Shown here: in pieces, positions 36,843 through 44,493 of the stretch
Layout: the number at the start of each line of letters is the position of its first letter
How positions within the stretch are numbered: the stretch's first letter is position 1
Position numbers and translations under genes: made by a program
Assembly (NCBI GenBank): GCA_948471115.1
Contig: CAOKRJ010000009.1
Location: forward strand, 1-44,493
Direction of reading: 5' to 3'
DNA: 44,493 nucleotides
Source of the DNA: an uncultured Clostridium sp.
GTDB lineage: Bacteria > Bacillota > Clostridia > TANB77 > CAG-508
Notes under the pieces: model-generated
The model's input: the letters and a program-made list of their open reading frames with translations, nothing else
Database searches by the model: none
Told to the model about the DNA's origin: nothing

Positions 36843-38598
36843 TGTCTAATTCCTCCTTTGATAATTGTGATAATGCTATTTGCTTATATACTTCACAGTT
36901 TTGTAACAATTCTTTATGTGTTCCTTGCCCTACTATTTCTCCATCATCTAAAACTATTATTTTATTTGCATTCATAATTGTACCAATTCTTTGTGCTACA
37001 ATTAATGTTGTTGCATCTTCTGTATATTCTTTTAGTTCTTTTCTTAAAATGCTGTCTGTTTTATAATCTAGTGCTGAAAAGCTATCATCAAATATATATA
37101 TTTCTGGATTTCTTGCAATAGCTCTTGCTATTGATATTCTTTGCTTTTGCCCTCCTGATACATTTGTTCCTCCTTGTGACATTTGTGTTTCATATCCGTT
37201 TTCCATTTTTTCGATAAATTCTTTTCCTTGTGCTACTTCAATTGCTTTTTTTATTTGTTCTTCTGTGATTTCCTCTTTTCCATTTTCTCCATATGCTACA
37301 TTGTTTTTTACAGTTTCATTAAATATGACTGCTTTTTGTGATACATATCCTAATTTATTATGTAGAAATTCTTGTTTATAGTCTTTTACATCTACCCCAT
37401 CTATTAAGACTTTTCCTTCTGTTGCATCATAAAATCTTGGTACTAGATTTATTAATGTTGATTTTCCACTACCTGTAGAACCTATAAAAGCTACTGTTTC
37501 TCCCTTACTTGCTTTAAATGATATGTTTTTTAATAGATATTCATCTGCGTCTGGATATTTGAATGATACATTTTTAAATTCTACTGTACCTCTTTCATCA
37601 CTTATGTCTTTATCAATTTTTCCATCTTTTATTGTTATTTCTGTATCTAACACTTCATTAATACGTTCTGCTGAAACTTCTGCACGTGGTAACATCATAA
37701 ATATCATGGCTAACATTAAGAAGGATATTATTATTTGCATTGCATATGAACTGAATACTACCATGTCTCCAAATAATGCTATTTTATCTGCCATTAATGC
37801 ATCTTTTATTAAAGATGCTCCTACAAAATATATTGCAAGTGTTAAAAAATACATTACTAAATACATTACTGGCGAAAGTAGTGAGAATGCTTTTTGATTA
37901 AATAATTGCATGTTTGTTAGTTTGTCGTTTACATCTTCAAATTTATTTTCTTGGTATTCTTCTGCATTAAATGCCCTTACTACACGAATTCCTGTTAAGT
38001 TCTCACGTGTTACTCCATTTATTTTGTCTATTAATTTTTGAACCTTTTTGAATCTTGGCATTACTATTACCATAAGTATTGCTATTACTCCTAATAAGAT
38101 ACATATACCTACTGCTGTAATTGCACTCCATTGCCAGCTTTTGTTTAGTATTTTGGTTATTGCCCAGATTGCTGTAATTGGTGCTTTTATCATAAGTTGC
38201 ATTCCCATTGCTACTAACATCTGTATTTGAGTAATATCATTTGTGGTTCTTGTTATTAGACTACTTGTTGAGAAGCTTTTTACCTCGTGCATTGCTAAGT
38301 TTCCAACTTTATCAAATATCTTTTTTCTGACTGTCATTGAAAAAGTTGCAGATATATTTGAAGCTAAAAATCCTACTATTACAGCTGAAATTAAACTTCC
38401 TAGGGCACATGAAAGCATGTATGCTCCGTTTTTTATAATTTCTGACATCTCACTTCCTTCTGTTTGTACTAATACTGTAATTTCAGACATATAATCAGGC
38501 ATTTTTAAGTCTAGCCATACCTGTGCAATAATTAGAATTAAACTTATTATTGCTAAAATAATTTCTTTTTTTCCCAAGTTTCTTAGTAATTTTAACAT
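36835..38598 (-). CDS. ABC exporter half, degenerate-site subunit
   Basis: The 587-residue protein has six membrane helices and one ATPase domain. Walker A GSTGSGKST is at 373-381, the signature VSGGQ at 480-484 is normal, and Walker B IFDDS (502-506) has Asp505 where the catalytic Glu should be. With the partner's altered signature this makes one of the two ATP sites non-hydrolytic, the asymmetric layout known from TM287/288. It is the first gene of a two-gene unit. Confidence 0.93.
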   Translation of the reverse strand: MLKLLRNLGKKEIILAIISLILIIAQVWLDLKMPDYMSEITVLVQTEGSEMSEIIKNGAYMLSCALGSLISAVIVGFLASNISATFSMTVRKKIFDKVGNLAMHEVKSFSTSSLITRTTNDITQIQMLVAMGMQLMIKAPITAIWAITKILNKSWQWSAITAVGICILLGVIAILMVIVMPRFKKVQKLIDKINGVTRENLTGIRVVRAFNAEEYQENKFEDVNDKLTNMQLFNQKAFSLLSPVMYLVMYFLTLAIYFVGASLIKDALMADKIALFGDMVVFSSYAMQIIISFLMLAMIFMMLPRAEVSAERINEVLDTEITIKDGKIDKDISDERGTVEFKNVSFKYPDADEYLLKNISFKASKGETVAFIGSTGSGKSTLINLVPRFYDATEGKVLIDGVDVKDYKQEFLHNKLGYVSQKAVIFNETVKNNVAYGENGKEEITEEQIKKAIEVAQGKEFIEKMENGYETQMSQGGTNVSGGQKQRISIARAIARNPEIYIFDDSFSALDYKTDSILRKELKEYTEDATTLIVAQRIGTIMNANKIIVLDDGEIVGQGTHKELLQNCEVYKQIALSQLSKEELDNG

Positions 38599-38700
38599 TT
38601 TCTCTTTCCTTTCTCATAAATGATATTATTAGATTATATAGTATATTTTTAGCACTGTCAATTTGTGATTGCTAAATTCACAAATATTTCACATTTTCTA

Positions 38701-38738
38701 TATTATAAAGGCGCCCTTTTTTGGGCGCCTTTATAATA
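38701..38738. terminator. Perfect 16-bp palindromic terminator (GGCGCCC-T6-GGGCGCC)
   Basis: TATTATAAAGGCGCCC, six T, GGGCGCCTTTATAATA: a full inverted repeat downstream of the DUF2000 gene and upstream of the ABC genes. It belongs to the window's GGGCG palindrome family. Confidence 0.85.
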
Positions 38739-38767
38739 TAACTTTTACGTTTTATTAGTTATAAAAT

Positions 38768-39172
38768 TTATGGGTGTAGTTTATATCCATGTAAAGTTTT
38801 ATCAATATGTTGTTTTTTACCACATAGTCCTAACCCTACTGGTTCTATCTCTTCAGTTGTATATTTTTCTATCATTGCACGATTATCTATATCATTATTA
38901 GTAGAGAACATTTCTTCATTATATACACTTATTTCAATTTCTCTATTGACTGCCTTTGCTAAAATTTCTTTCATTTCTTCTTTATTAGCACAATATACTA
39001 AAATAGGTTGTCCACTCATTGGTAAATAAATTTTTCCGCTTTTATCCTTATAATTTTCTCCCATAACATCTTGTGTGCCAAATCCAGATGCTAAGAAAGC
39101 CGTTACATTCAATTTTTGCCATGTTAATAAATCATCTCTTACAACAATTGCTATTTTCCTATTTAAATTCAT
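38768..39172 (-). CDS. DUF2000 family protein
   Basis: The 134-residue soluble protein matches DUF2000 by KIAIVVRDDLLTWQKLNVTAFLASG at the start and GLGLCGKKQHIDKTLHG near the end. The family has a peptidyl-tRNA-hydrolase-like fold and no proven activity. GAGGAGG precedes the ATG. It is a single-gene unit. Confidence 0.8.
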   Translation of the reverse strand: MNLNRKIAIVVRDDLLTWQKLNVTAFLASGFGTQDVMGENYKDKSGKIYLPMSGQPILVYCANKEEMKEILAKAVNREIEISVYNEEMFSTNNDIDNRAMIEKYTTEEIEPVGLGLCGKKQHIDKTLHGYKLHP

Positions 39173-39630
39173 AATTACCTCCTCTTTTTATCTATATATT
39201 TTATGATATCATTATTAAAAAGTCTATAAAATATATAAATTGGGGGTTGTTGGTAGGATTATATGTTTTTGAATTTATACAAAATTATAAACATACATTG
39301 TAGGGGCGATTATTAATCGCCCGCCCTTCGAAGAACATTCTTAAGAATATAAGATTTTTAGCAAGCCTTTGCTAGAATGGGCGATTGCTAATCGCCCCTA
39401 CATTTTCTCTATAATTTTAAATTCACCTAACAATTCATCCTTCCCGCAAACACATATTTATAGTGAATTATTACCACCTGAATTGTAATAAAATCACTGA
39501 CTTTTATAATATATTTAGCATAATATTTATAAATAATGAAATACCACAGATATGTGGTATTTCGTTTTATAGTTTTAAAATTCGAGATACATCTCTAACG
39601 ACCAGACATAAATGTGTTTTTTTTATTATT
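39173..39630. repeat. Intergenic region with a 104-base GGGCGATTA palindromic element
   Basis: No gene is seen in these 458 bases. At 39299-39322 and 39379-39402 a 24-mer (TGTAGGGGCGATTATTAATC and on) occurs in inverted orientation with two mismatches, each arm itself nearly palindromic. The 56 bases between hold ATTCTTAAGAAT and AGCAAG/TTTGCT pairs. The outer ends are TGTAGGGG and CCCCTACA. It looks like a REP/MITE-type element. A second small hairpin with ATACCACAGATATGTGGTAT follows at 39540-39559 and may end mntP transcription. Confidence 0.7.
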
Positions 39631-40191
39631 TTATATTATTCCTAAATGTTCCATTAGAACTTTTATACCTATTAGAATTAATATTAGTCCTCCTACAAAT
39701 TCTGATTTTCTTTTATATTTTTCTCCGAATTTGTTTCCAATTTTGACCCCTATAACTGATAATATGAATGTTATTATACCTATCGCTAAGACTACTGATA
39801 TTAGGTTTATTTCAAAAAAAGCAAATGTTATTCCTACCGCTAATGCGTCTATACTTGTTGCTATGGCTAGTATCATCATTGTTTTTATATCTATGTTTTC
39901 ATTTGCTTCTGTTTTTTCTTTTTCAAAAGATTCCTTTATCATGTTTCCACCTATGAGTACAAGTAATCCTAATATTATCCAGTGATCTATGCTTGTTACT
40001 AAGCTCTCAAATCTTTCTCCTAGATAATACCCTATAATTGGCATTACTGCTTGAAATATTCCAAAATATAGTCCTATTATTATTGCTTTTTTCCAATTCA
40101 TTTTTCTCATTGCTAATCCTTTACATACTGATACTGCAAAGGCATCCATTGCAAGCCCTATACTAATTAATAAAATTTCTAATATACTCAT
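39631..40191 (-). CDS. mntP: Manganese efflux pump MntP
   Basis: Exports Mn2+ (small multi-pass membrane protein). The 186 residues hold two similar halves, with GLAMDAFAVSVCKGLAMR in the first and IATSIDALAVGITFAF in the second, the Asp residues being needed for transport. GATGAGG lies before the ATG. I looked for a yybP-ykoY manganese riboswitch in the 225 bases upstream and did not recognise one. Confidence 0.93.
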   Translation of the reverse strand: MSILEILLISIGLAMDAFAVSVCKGLAMRKMNWKKAIIIGLYFGIFQAVMPIIGYYLGERFESLVTSIDHWIILGLLVLIGGNMIKESFEKEKTEANENIDIKTMMILAIATSIDALAVGITFAFFEINLISVVLAIGIITFILSVIGVKIGNKFGEKYKRKSEFVGGLILILIGIKVLMEHLGII

Positions 40192-40381
40192 TTTTACCTC
40201 ATCTCATTTTCATATTCTTACTACTATATATTTATTCTTTTTTGCTTACTATAATTACATTATTTCAAGAAAAGTGGCTTCATTACACAAACCATCTTCC
40301 CAAAAGTTCTCATACCTCGCCACCCCCTACCATTTTGAACATTTTTTACATCCCCGATGTGTGTTTATTTTAATAAATGGA

Positions 40382-40397
40382 CGCCCAAAGGGCGCCC
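40382..40397 (-). terminator. GGGCG/CGCCC hairpin after the 40417 gene
   Basis: CGCCC-AAA-GGGCG, 5 bp, within GGACGCCCAAAGGGCGCCC, about 20 bases after the stop of the minus-strand gene. It is another member of the palindrome family. Confidence 0.5.
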
Positions 40398-40416
40398 TAC
40401 AATGACTATATATCTC

Positions 40417-40764
40417 TCAGTTATTTAATAATTCATCTAATTCTCCATTTTCAAAATAGATTGTGTCTTCATATTTTTCTACATCTCTTACTGGTAAAAA
40501 TATAGATAGTTTTACTGCTCTATGACCACATTTAGTACACCAATAACTAATAGCTCCACATGCATATGTAGCAGTTGGTATGTCTGCTTTTTTCTCTACT
40601 TTAATTAAATTTTTTCTATAATAATTTGCGTCTTTGTGTGATATGTAATGTCCTACTGTCATTGGTAACATATATAGTTTTCGCCCTGTTTCACTCATCT
40701 GGCTTTTGCATTTACTACACCAGTCATCATGAAAAACAGAACACATTTTTCGTAATAATCCCAT
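40417..40764 (-). CDS. Small protein with two CxxC pairs, function unknown
   Basis: The 115-residue soluble protein has CSKC (residues 16-19) and CTKC (about 76-79), a likely zinc site, and a basic first third. It follows the 40767 gene by two bases, and together with the 41377 gene these form one three-gene unit. No family was recognised. Confidence 0.6.
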   Translation of the reverse strand: MGLLRKMCSVFHDDWCSKCKSQMSETGRKLYMLPMTVGHYISHKDANYYRKNLIKVEKKADIPTATYACGAISYWCTKCGHRAVKLSIFLPVRDVEKYEDTIYFENGELDELLNN

Positions 40765-40766
40765 AA

Positions 40767-41351
40767 TTATTTAGAATTACTCCTTGCTTTTTCTATAACT
40801 TCAACCATCATATCTGCTTTAGAAATTCCAGTAAGAATATATTCACTATCCATACGCCAACGTTGATTAGAAGTAAATGTGTTTACTCTTATTTTTACAT
40901 CATCTATATTGAAAAGGAAACTAACTCTACTACTTCCTTCCATAAATCCTGCTCCACCTTTTCCATCATCTACCCAAGTTTTTGTGATACGATTTGCTGG
41001 CAATATATATTTTTTAAATGGATTCCAATAGAATATTATTGCGATTTTACCATTTTCTGTGTCTACTACAACTGTACTACCATCAGCATAAAATGTTTGA
41101 CTACGGTTAAATCCACTTTGTTCTAGTTCTGCTTCCATTTTTTTCTGTTTTTGCTTAAAAAGTATTTTTCCACCAAATATCCACCATACTATAGATATGA
41201 TAGTTGGTCCCATAAGTAAAATTACTGCCATGTTTCCTTTTGGAAAGAATAGTGCACTAATTATATAGCATATAGCACATACTGCAATTGGTATAAATAT
41301 GTAAGTAAAAATATATAGTGCATCAATTTTTTTAATTTGTTCTTTTTCCAT
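40767..41351 (-). CDS. Membrane protein with a C-terminal soluble domain, function unknown
   Basis: The start at 41351 (MEKEQIKK) is chosen since AAAGGAG is placed before it, not before the in-frame ATG at 41390. Two membrane segments (about residues 12-34 and 42-62) are followed by a domain with FYADGSTVVVDTENGKIAIIFYW, WVDDGKGGAGFMEGSSRVSF and a helix at the end. The pattern recalls YcxB-like domains, but this is uncertain. The gene is the middle of the three-gene unit 42042-40417. Confidence 0.6.
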   Translation of the reverse strand: MEKEQIKKIDALYIFTYIFIPIAVCAICYIISALFFPKGNMAVILLMGPTIISIVWWIFGGKILFKQKQKKMEAELEQSGFNRSQTFYADGSTVVVDTENGKIAIIFYWNPFKKYILPANRITKTWVDDGKGGAGFMEGSSRVSFLFNIDDVKIRVNTFTSNQRWRMDSEYILTGISKADMMVEVIEKARSNSK

Positions 41352-41376
41352 TTTTATTACTCCTTTATTTTTAGTT

Positions 41377-42042
41377 TTACTCCCACTCACTTTTTTTCTT
41401 TTCCTTAGGTGGGAAAAAGTAAGGAAATATTCCTATTTTTGAACCAATTGTATGAAAAATAGGAAATGTAATTAATACTGATAATATTTGTATTATTATG
41501 GTTGGTGCTTCGGTGTAATCTTCTTGACTAACTTTTCCGCCTTCTCCTATCATGTCTATATAAAAGTCTGTTCTACTTAATTTTTCTTTATATTCAATTT
41601 GATTTATAAAATATTCATCTTTTGCTAAATCTTCATATACTATTTTTCCAACTGGTAATATTGAATCACCATCATATATTGTTTCTCCTGTTTTCTGTAC
41701 TGAATCATTATTAATGATAGCTGCTATTCTTTCTCCAGATGGTAATGTTAGAGCCTGCATATAATACTTTCCATGATACCCACCACCACGATTACGGTAC
41801 TCAATTCCTGGAGATATTACTGTAAATGTATCATGTGATAATAATTCTTCTATATTTTGAGCTCTATGTACATTTTCATCAGCTATTCCGCCAATAGCTC
41901 CATTTTCTACTGTATGCTCTTCTACATATTTTTCATATTGCTTTGGTAGCATTTTCTCTGCTATTTTAACTGGAATAAAGCTAAGTAAAACACTTAATGC
42001 TAAACATAACCAAATGTCGAATCTAAGTCTATGATACCTCAT
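41377..42042 (-). CDS. Membrane protein with two terminal membrane segments, function unknown
   Basis: The 221-residue protein has a membrane segment near residues 8-27, an outer domain of about 150 residues (ENGAIGGIADENVHR, YYMQALTLPSGERIAAIINND) and a second membrane segment near 185-205, ending PPKEKKKSEWE. The outer part may be a small beta domain. GAGGTG precedes the ATG. First gene of the unit. Confidence 0.6.
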   Translation of the reverse strand: MRYHRLRFDIWLCLALSVLLSFIPVKIAEKMLPKQYEKYVEEHTVENGAIGGIADENVHRAQNIEELLSHDTFTVISPGIEYRNRGGGYHGKYYMQALTLPSGERIAAIINNDSVQKTGETIYDGDSILPVGKIVYEDLAKDEYFINQIEYKEKLSRTDFYIDMIGEGGKVSQEDYTEAPTIIIQILSVLITFPIFHTIGSKIGIFPYFFPPKEKKKSEWE

Positions 42043-42236
42043 TTACTTTCACCTCAAATATTATATAGATAGAATATAATTAATTAAATTATATTTATTA
42101 TTTAGTCATACCTTCCATAATTTTTTATTATATCAAATGAATTCTTTTTTGTAAATATAATTTTTTCTATTTTTCGACTATTTTTTGTTTATGTTTATAT
42201 ACTAAGTAAAATTTGTTTTACAAATTTAATTTATTA

Positions 42237-43298
42237 TTAAACCTCTTCCTTTTTCATGTAAACATTAGTACTTGGATAGCATAATTTTACATTCTTATCT
42301 TCTAAAAGTTTCATTATACTTAAATTTGCTTTTGTTTTAAATTTTAGAAAATCTGTAAATTCAATTATATTTACAAAAAAGTATATTGATATTTTTATTG
42401 CATCTTCCATTATGTCTCCTACATTTACTTGTAAGGAGTTTGATATTACTTCTGTATTACTGTATAATACTAATTTTATTGATTCAATTAGTCCTGAAAT
42501 TTGGCTAGCTGTAGTATCTAATGGCAAGCGTAAGCTTAGGTCTATTCTTCTTTTATCTATTTTTGATACATTTACAACTGATTCACTTACAATCTTTGAG
42601 TTCTGTATTGTTATTACTGCATTTTCTGCTGTTCTTATTTTTGTACTTCTAAATTTTATTTCTTCTACAGTTCCAGCATGGCTACCAACTTGAATATAGT
42701 CTCCTATTTCAAATGGCTTATCAGTTATAATTGCAAATCCACTTAGGATGTTCTCTGCTAGCTCTTGTGCTGCAAGTGCTATTACAACACTACTTAATCC
42801 TAATCCTGTAATTAGTCCACTCAAGTCATAGCCTAGATCTGCTATAATCATAAATCCTGCAATTATGTATAATATGACTTTTATAACTTTACTTATTACA
42901 CTTATCGCTACTTTATTCTCTGAAAATTTTTCACTTTCTCCTACTTTTCTCATTATTTTTGATTGTGGAGATATTAATTCTGCTATTACTTTTGCCACAT
43001 TTAATATTACAAAAATTTTAACTATTTTTGAACATAGAATAAACCACTTTTCAGGTAAATTTAATACTAACAATGCTATATAAATTCCTATACATAAAAA
43101 AATACCTTTTATTGCTTTATACATATCACTATTTTTAATTTTTTCTTTTTCATTTTCTTTGATTTTTAATATTTTCATAACAAATTTAGAGAACAATGAA
43201 CTCACCATATAAAATATTATGATGATTACTATAGCAATTAGAACATCTATTAAATTTGTTTCTTTTACATTTTTAATAAAATTATTTATTTGCTCCAT
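42237..43298 (-). CDS. Mechanosensitive channel, MscS family
   Basis: Opens under membrane tension to release solutes after osmotic downshock. In 353 residues there are four to five membrane helices and the MscS core. The pore helix region is GLGLSSVVIALAAQELAENILSGFAIITDKPFEIGDYIQV (about 165-205), followed by GTVEEIKFRSTKIRT and the beta/alpha cytoplasmic vestibule. AGGAGAAAAT lies before the ATG. Confidence 0.9.
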   Translation of the reverse strand: MEQINNFIKNVKETNLIDVLIAIVIIIIFYMVSSLFSKFVMKILKIKENEKEKIKNSDMYKAIKGIFLCIGIYIALLVLNLPEKWFILCSKIVKIFVILNVAKVIAELISPQSKIMRKVGESEKFSENKVAISVISKVIKVILYIIAGFMIIADLGYDLSGLITGLGLSSVVIALAAQELAENILSGFAIITDKPFEIGDYIQVGSHAGTVEEIKFRSTKIRTAENAVITIQNSKIVSESVVNVSKIDKRRIDLSLRLPLDTTASQISGLIESIKLVLYSNTEVISNSLQVNVGDIMEDAIKISIYFFVNIIEFTDFLKFKTKANLSIMKLLEDKNVKLCYPSTNVYMKKEEV

Positions 43299-43348
43299 TT
43301 TTTTATTTTCTCCTATGTTTAAAACTAAGTTATTAAATTTTTAATTTA

Positions 43349-44149
43349 TTATAGAGTATATTTTTTAATAAATTCTGCTACTCCATCTTCATCATTTGTT
43401 AGTGTTATGTAATCTGCTATACGCTTTAACTCTTCCTTGCCATTTCCCATGGCTACTCTTATTCCACATTCTCTAAACATTGCAAAATCGTTTATGCCAT
43501 CTCCAATTCCTATTGTTTCTTCTTTTTTTATTCCTAAGTTTTTGATTAAATGCTGTATTCCTATTCCTTTATCTATATTTTTATTATTTATATCGAAAAA
43601 TGCAGTTCTTGTTCCTATTCCATAATTAGGTGTCCATATTTCTTCCTCGCTTGACAATATCTGTTCTATTTTACTAGTCTCTTTATCTGATTCAATATTT
43701 ATAACTATTTGAAATATACTATTATTAACATCTTTTATGCTATTAATTTTAGTATATTTATCTGATTCTTCTCTAAAATCTAATTTATCTATATAAATTT
43801 GTTTTTTTGATTCTATTATTAATTCCCAGTTTATTTCATTTACACATATATTCCACATTTTTTCTAAAATATCTTTTTTCATTGTACTTCCAAATATGTC
43901 TATATCATCTATATAATTATAAACAAATGCTCCATTACTAGCTATTACATATTTTGAAGCATTTACATTTTTAGATACTTCACATACTGATAAATTACTT
44001 CTTCCTGAGCACAACACTATATGTATTCCTTTGTCTTTTGCATTCTTTAAAACATTTTTTGTATATTCTGTTACTTCATTTTTGGTATTACATAAAGTTC
44101 CATCAATATCAATAAAAATCATTTTTATATTATCTAATCTTTTAATCAT
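43349..44149 (-). CDS. HAD-superfamily phosphatase, Cof type
   Basis: The 266-residue IIB-type phosphatase probably acts on sugar phosphates or flavin/PLP-like small phosphates. Motif I is FIDIDGTL (catalytic Asp pair near 14-16), motif II CSGRS, motif IV GIGDGINDFAMF. The cap domain lies between, with SNGAFVYN before it. Its substrate cannot be told. GGTGAT is the presumed binding site. It lies 50 bases before mscS on the same strand. Confidence 0.92.
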   Translation of the reverse strand: MIKRLDNIKMIFIDIDGTLCNTKNEVTEYTKNVLKNAKDKGIHIVLCSGRSNLSVCEVSKNVNASKYVIASNGAFVYNYIDDIDIFGSTMKKDILEKMWNICVNEINWELIIESKKQIYIDKLDFREESDKYTKINSIKDVNNSIFQIVINIESDKETSKIEQILSSEEEIWTPNYGIGTRTAFFDINNKNIDKGIGIQHLIKNLGIKKEETIGIGDGINDFAMFRECGIRVAMGNGKEELKRIADYITLTNDEDGVAEFIKKYTL

Positions 44150-44493
44150 ATAATCATCACCTTATTTTTTACTTTATTTTACAATCTTTTAACAACAAAA
44201 CCTGAACTAAATATTATGAATAAATAATGGTTATATCAATAATAATTAATTAATAAAACAAGACTATATTCTTCAATTCATCCTATATCAAATATAAATT
44301 GTATTTTCCATAAATAATTAACTTGCTAATTCAATTAATAGAGAGTAATTTTTTTAGCTGTTCTAATTTTTTCTTAATTGTTCTAATAGAAACGCTGTTG
44401 GAGCGGACGTCGTAGTTATCTACAACTTTTTTCTCTTAACGATTGATACAAATATCAATCAATTTACTAAAGTATATCATAATTTTTATAAAT
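44150..44493. other. Window end: no complete gene, possible broken small ORF
   Basis: No complete gene is seen. On the minus strand an open stretch ends EQLKKLLSIN at about 44337. In the same frame, 34 codons upstream of that end, is a TAA, and beyond it MIYFSKLIDICINR begins at 44480. It may be a decayed gene or chance. The segment around 44400-44425 (GGAGCGGACGTCGTAG) is richer in G/C than its surroundings. Confidence 0.3.

Noticed and set aside
40192-40416. Manganese (yybP-ykoY) riboswitch before mntP
   Set aside because: The context would fit, but I could not find the conserved loops.
41531-41540. GCGGAAAAGT within the 41377-42042 gene
   Set aside because: Here the frame is GGC GGA AAA GTT, so CGG is out of frame and no shift is needed.
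44337-44480. A gene at the right edge on the minus strand
   Set aside because: The frame is broken by TAA and has no start after it. Only a possible remnant is recorded.

Overview
This window is chromosomal DNA from a very AT-rich, low-GC Gram-positive bacterium, most likely an uncultured anaerobic member of the Clostridia. Pointers are strong AGGAGG ribosome binding sites, TTGACA-17-TATAAT promoters, a YlbJ-type sporulation membrane protein, a class B sortase with its own substrate, RNase J, the canonical ylxM-ffh-rpsP-khpA-rimM-trmD-rplS cluster, and A/T-ending codons almost everywhere. No tRNA, rRNA, CRISPR array, phage or insertion sequence was seen. Most genes lie on the minus strand.

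Layout. 1-2858 (minus): fic, rpiB, trpS and the 5' part of obgE, which runs off the left edge. 2954-4368: ylbJ, with a small convergent membrane protein gene. 4516-5195: two small orphan genes of unlike base composition, with a near-consensus promoter. 5581-7860 (plus): a sortase-anchored repeat protein and its class B sortase. 7917-13410 (minus): truA, pnuC, gltX and rnjA. 13661-14047: an orphan gene divergent from rnjA. 14104-18870: murD, an Asn-rich microprotein and uvrA. 19057-24337: a lone response regulator, a cation exchanger, a VanG-like D-Ala ligase, a tethered GH25 muramidase and a lone ZnuA-like protein. 24572-28711: the SRP/ribosome/tRNA-modification operon. 28976-34541: a four-gene operon of single-pass membrane proteins with zinc ribbons, a zincin-type protease and a pseudo-protease. 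34797-38598: a heterodimeric ABC exporter. 38768-44149: DUF2000, mntP, three unknown genes, an MscS channel and a HAD phosphatase.

The most striking observation is a recurring +1 frameshift. Three otherwise healthy genes (obgE, fic, truA) each carry exactly one extra base. In all three it is a C that makes an in-frame CGG codon inside the decamer ACGGAMAAGT (M is A or C). Skipping the C, so that GGA is read as a conserved glycine, restores the family sequence without a gap. My manual scan of all recognisable genes found no other in-frame CGG; the only two others are in orphan genes of unlike composition. This suggests that CGG is starved or unassigned here and is passed by +1 frameshifting, or by reading CGGA as a four-base codon. 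A systematic sequencing artefact is the alternative to exclude. obgE and truA are genes one would expect to be functional.

Other points worth a second look are the 28976-34541 operon with its triad-lacking trypsin-like protein, a VanG-type ligase without other van genes nearby, the orphan response regulator, the acidic tail on ribosomal protein L19, the charged extension on RNase J, three lineage-specific orphan loci, and a family of GGGCG/CGCCC palindromes between genes.
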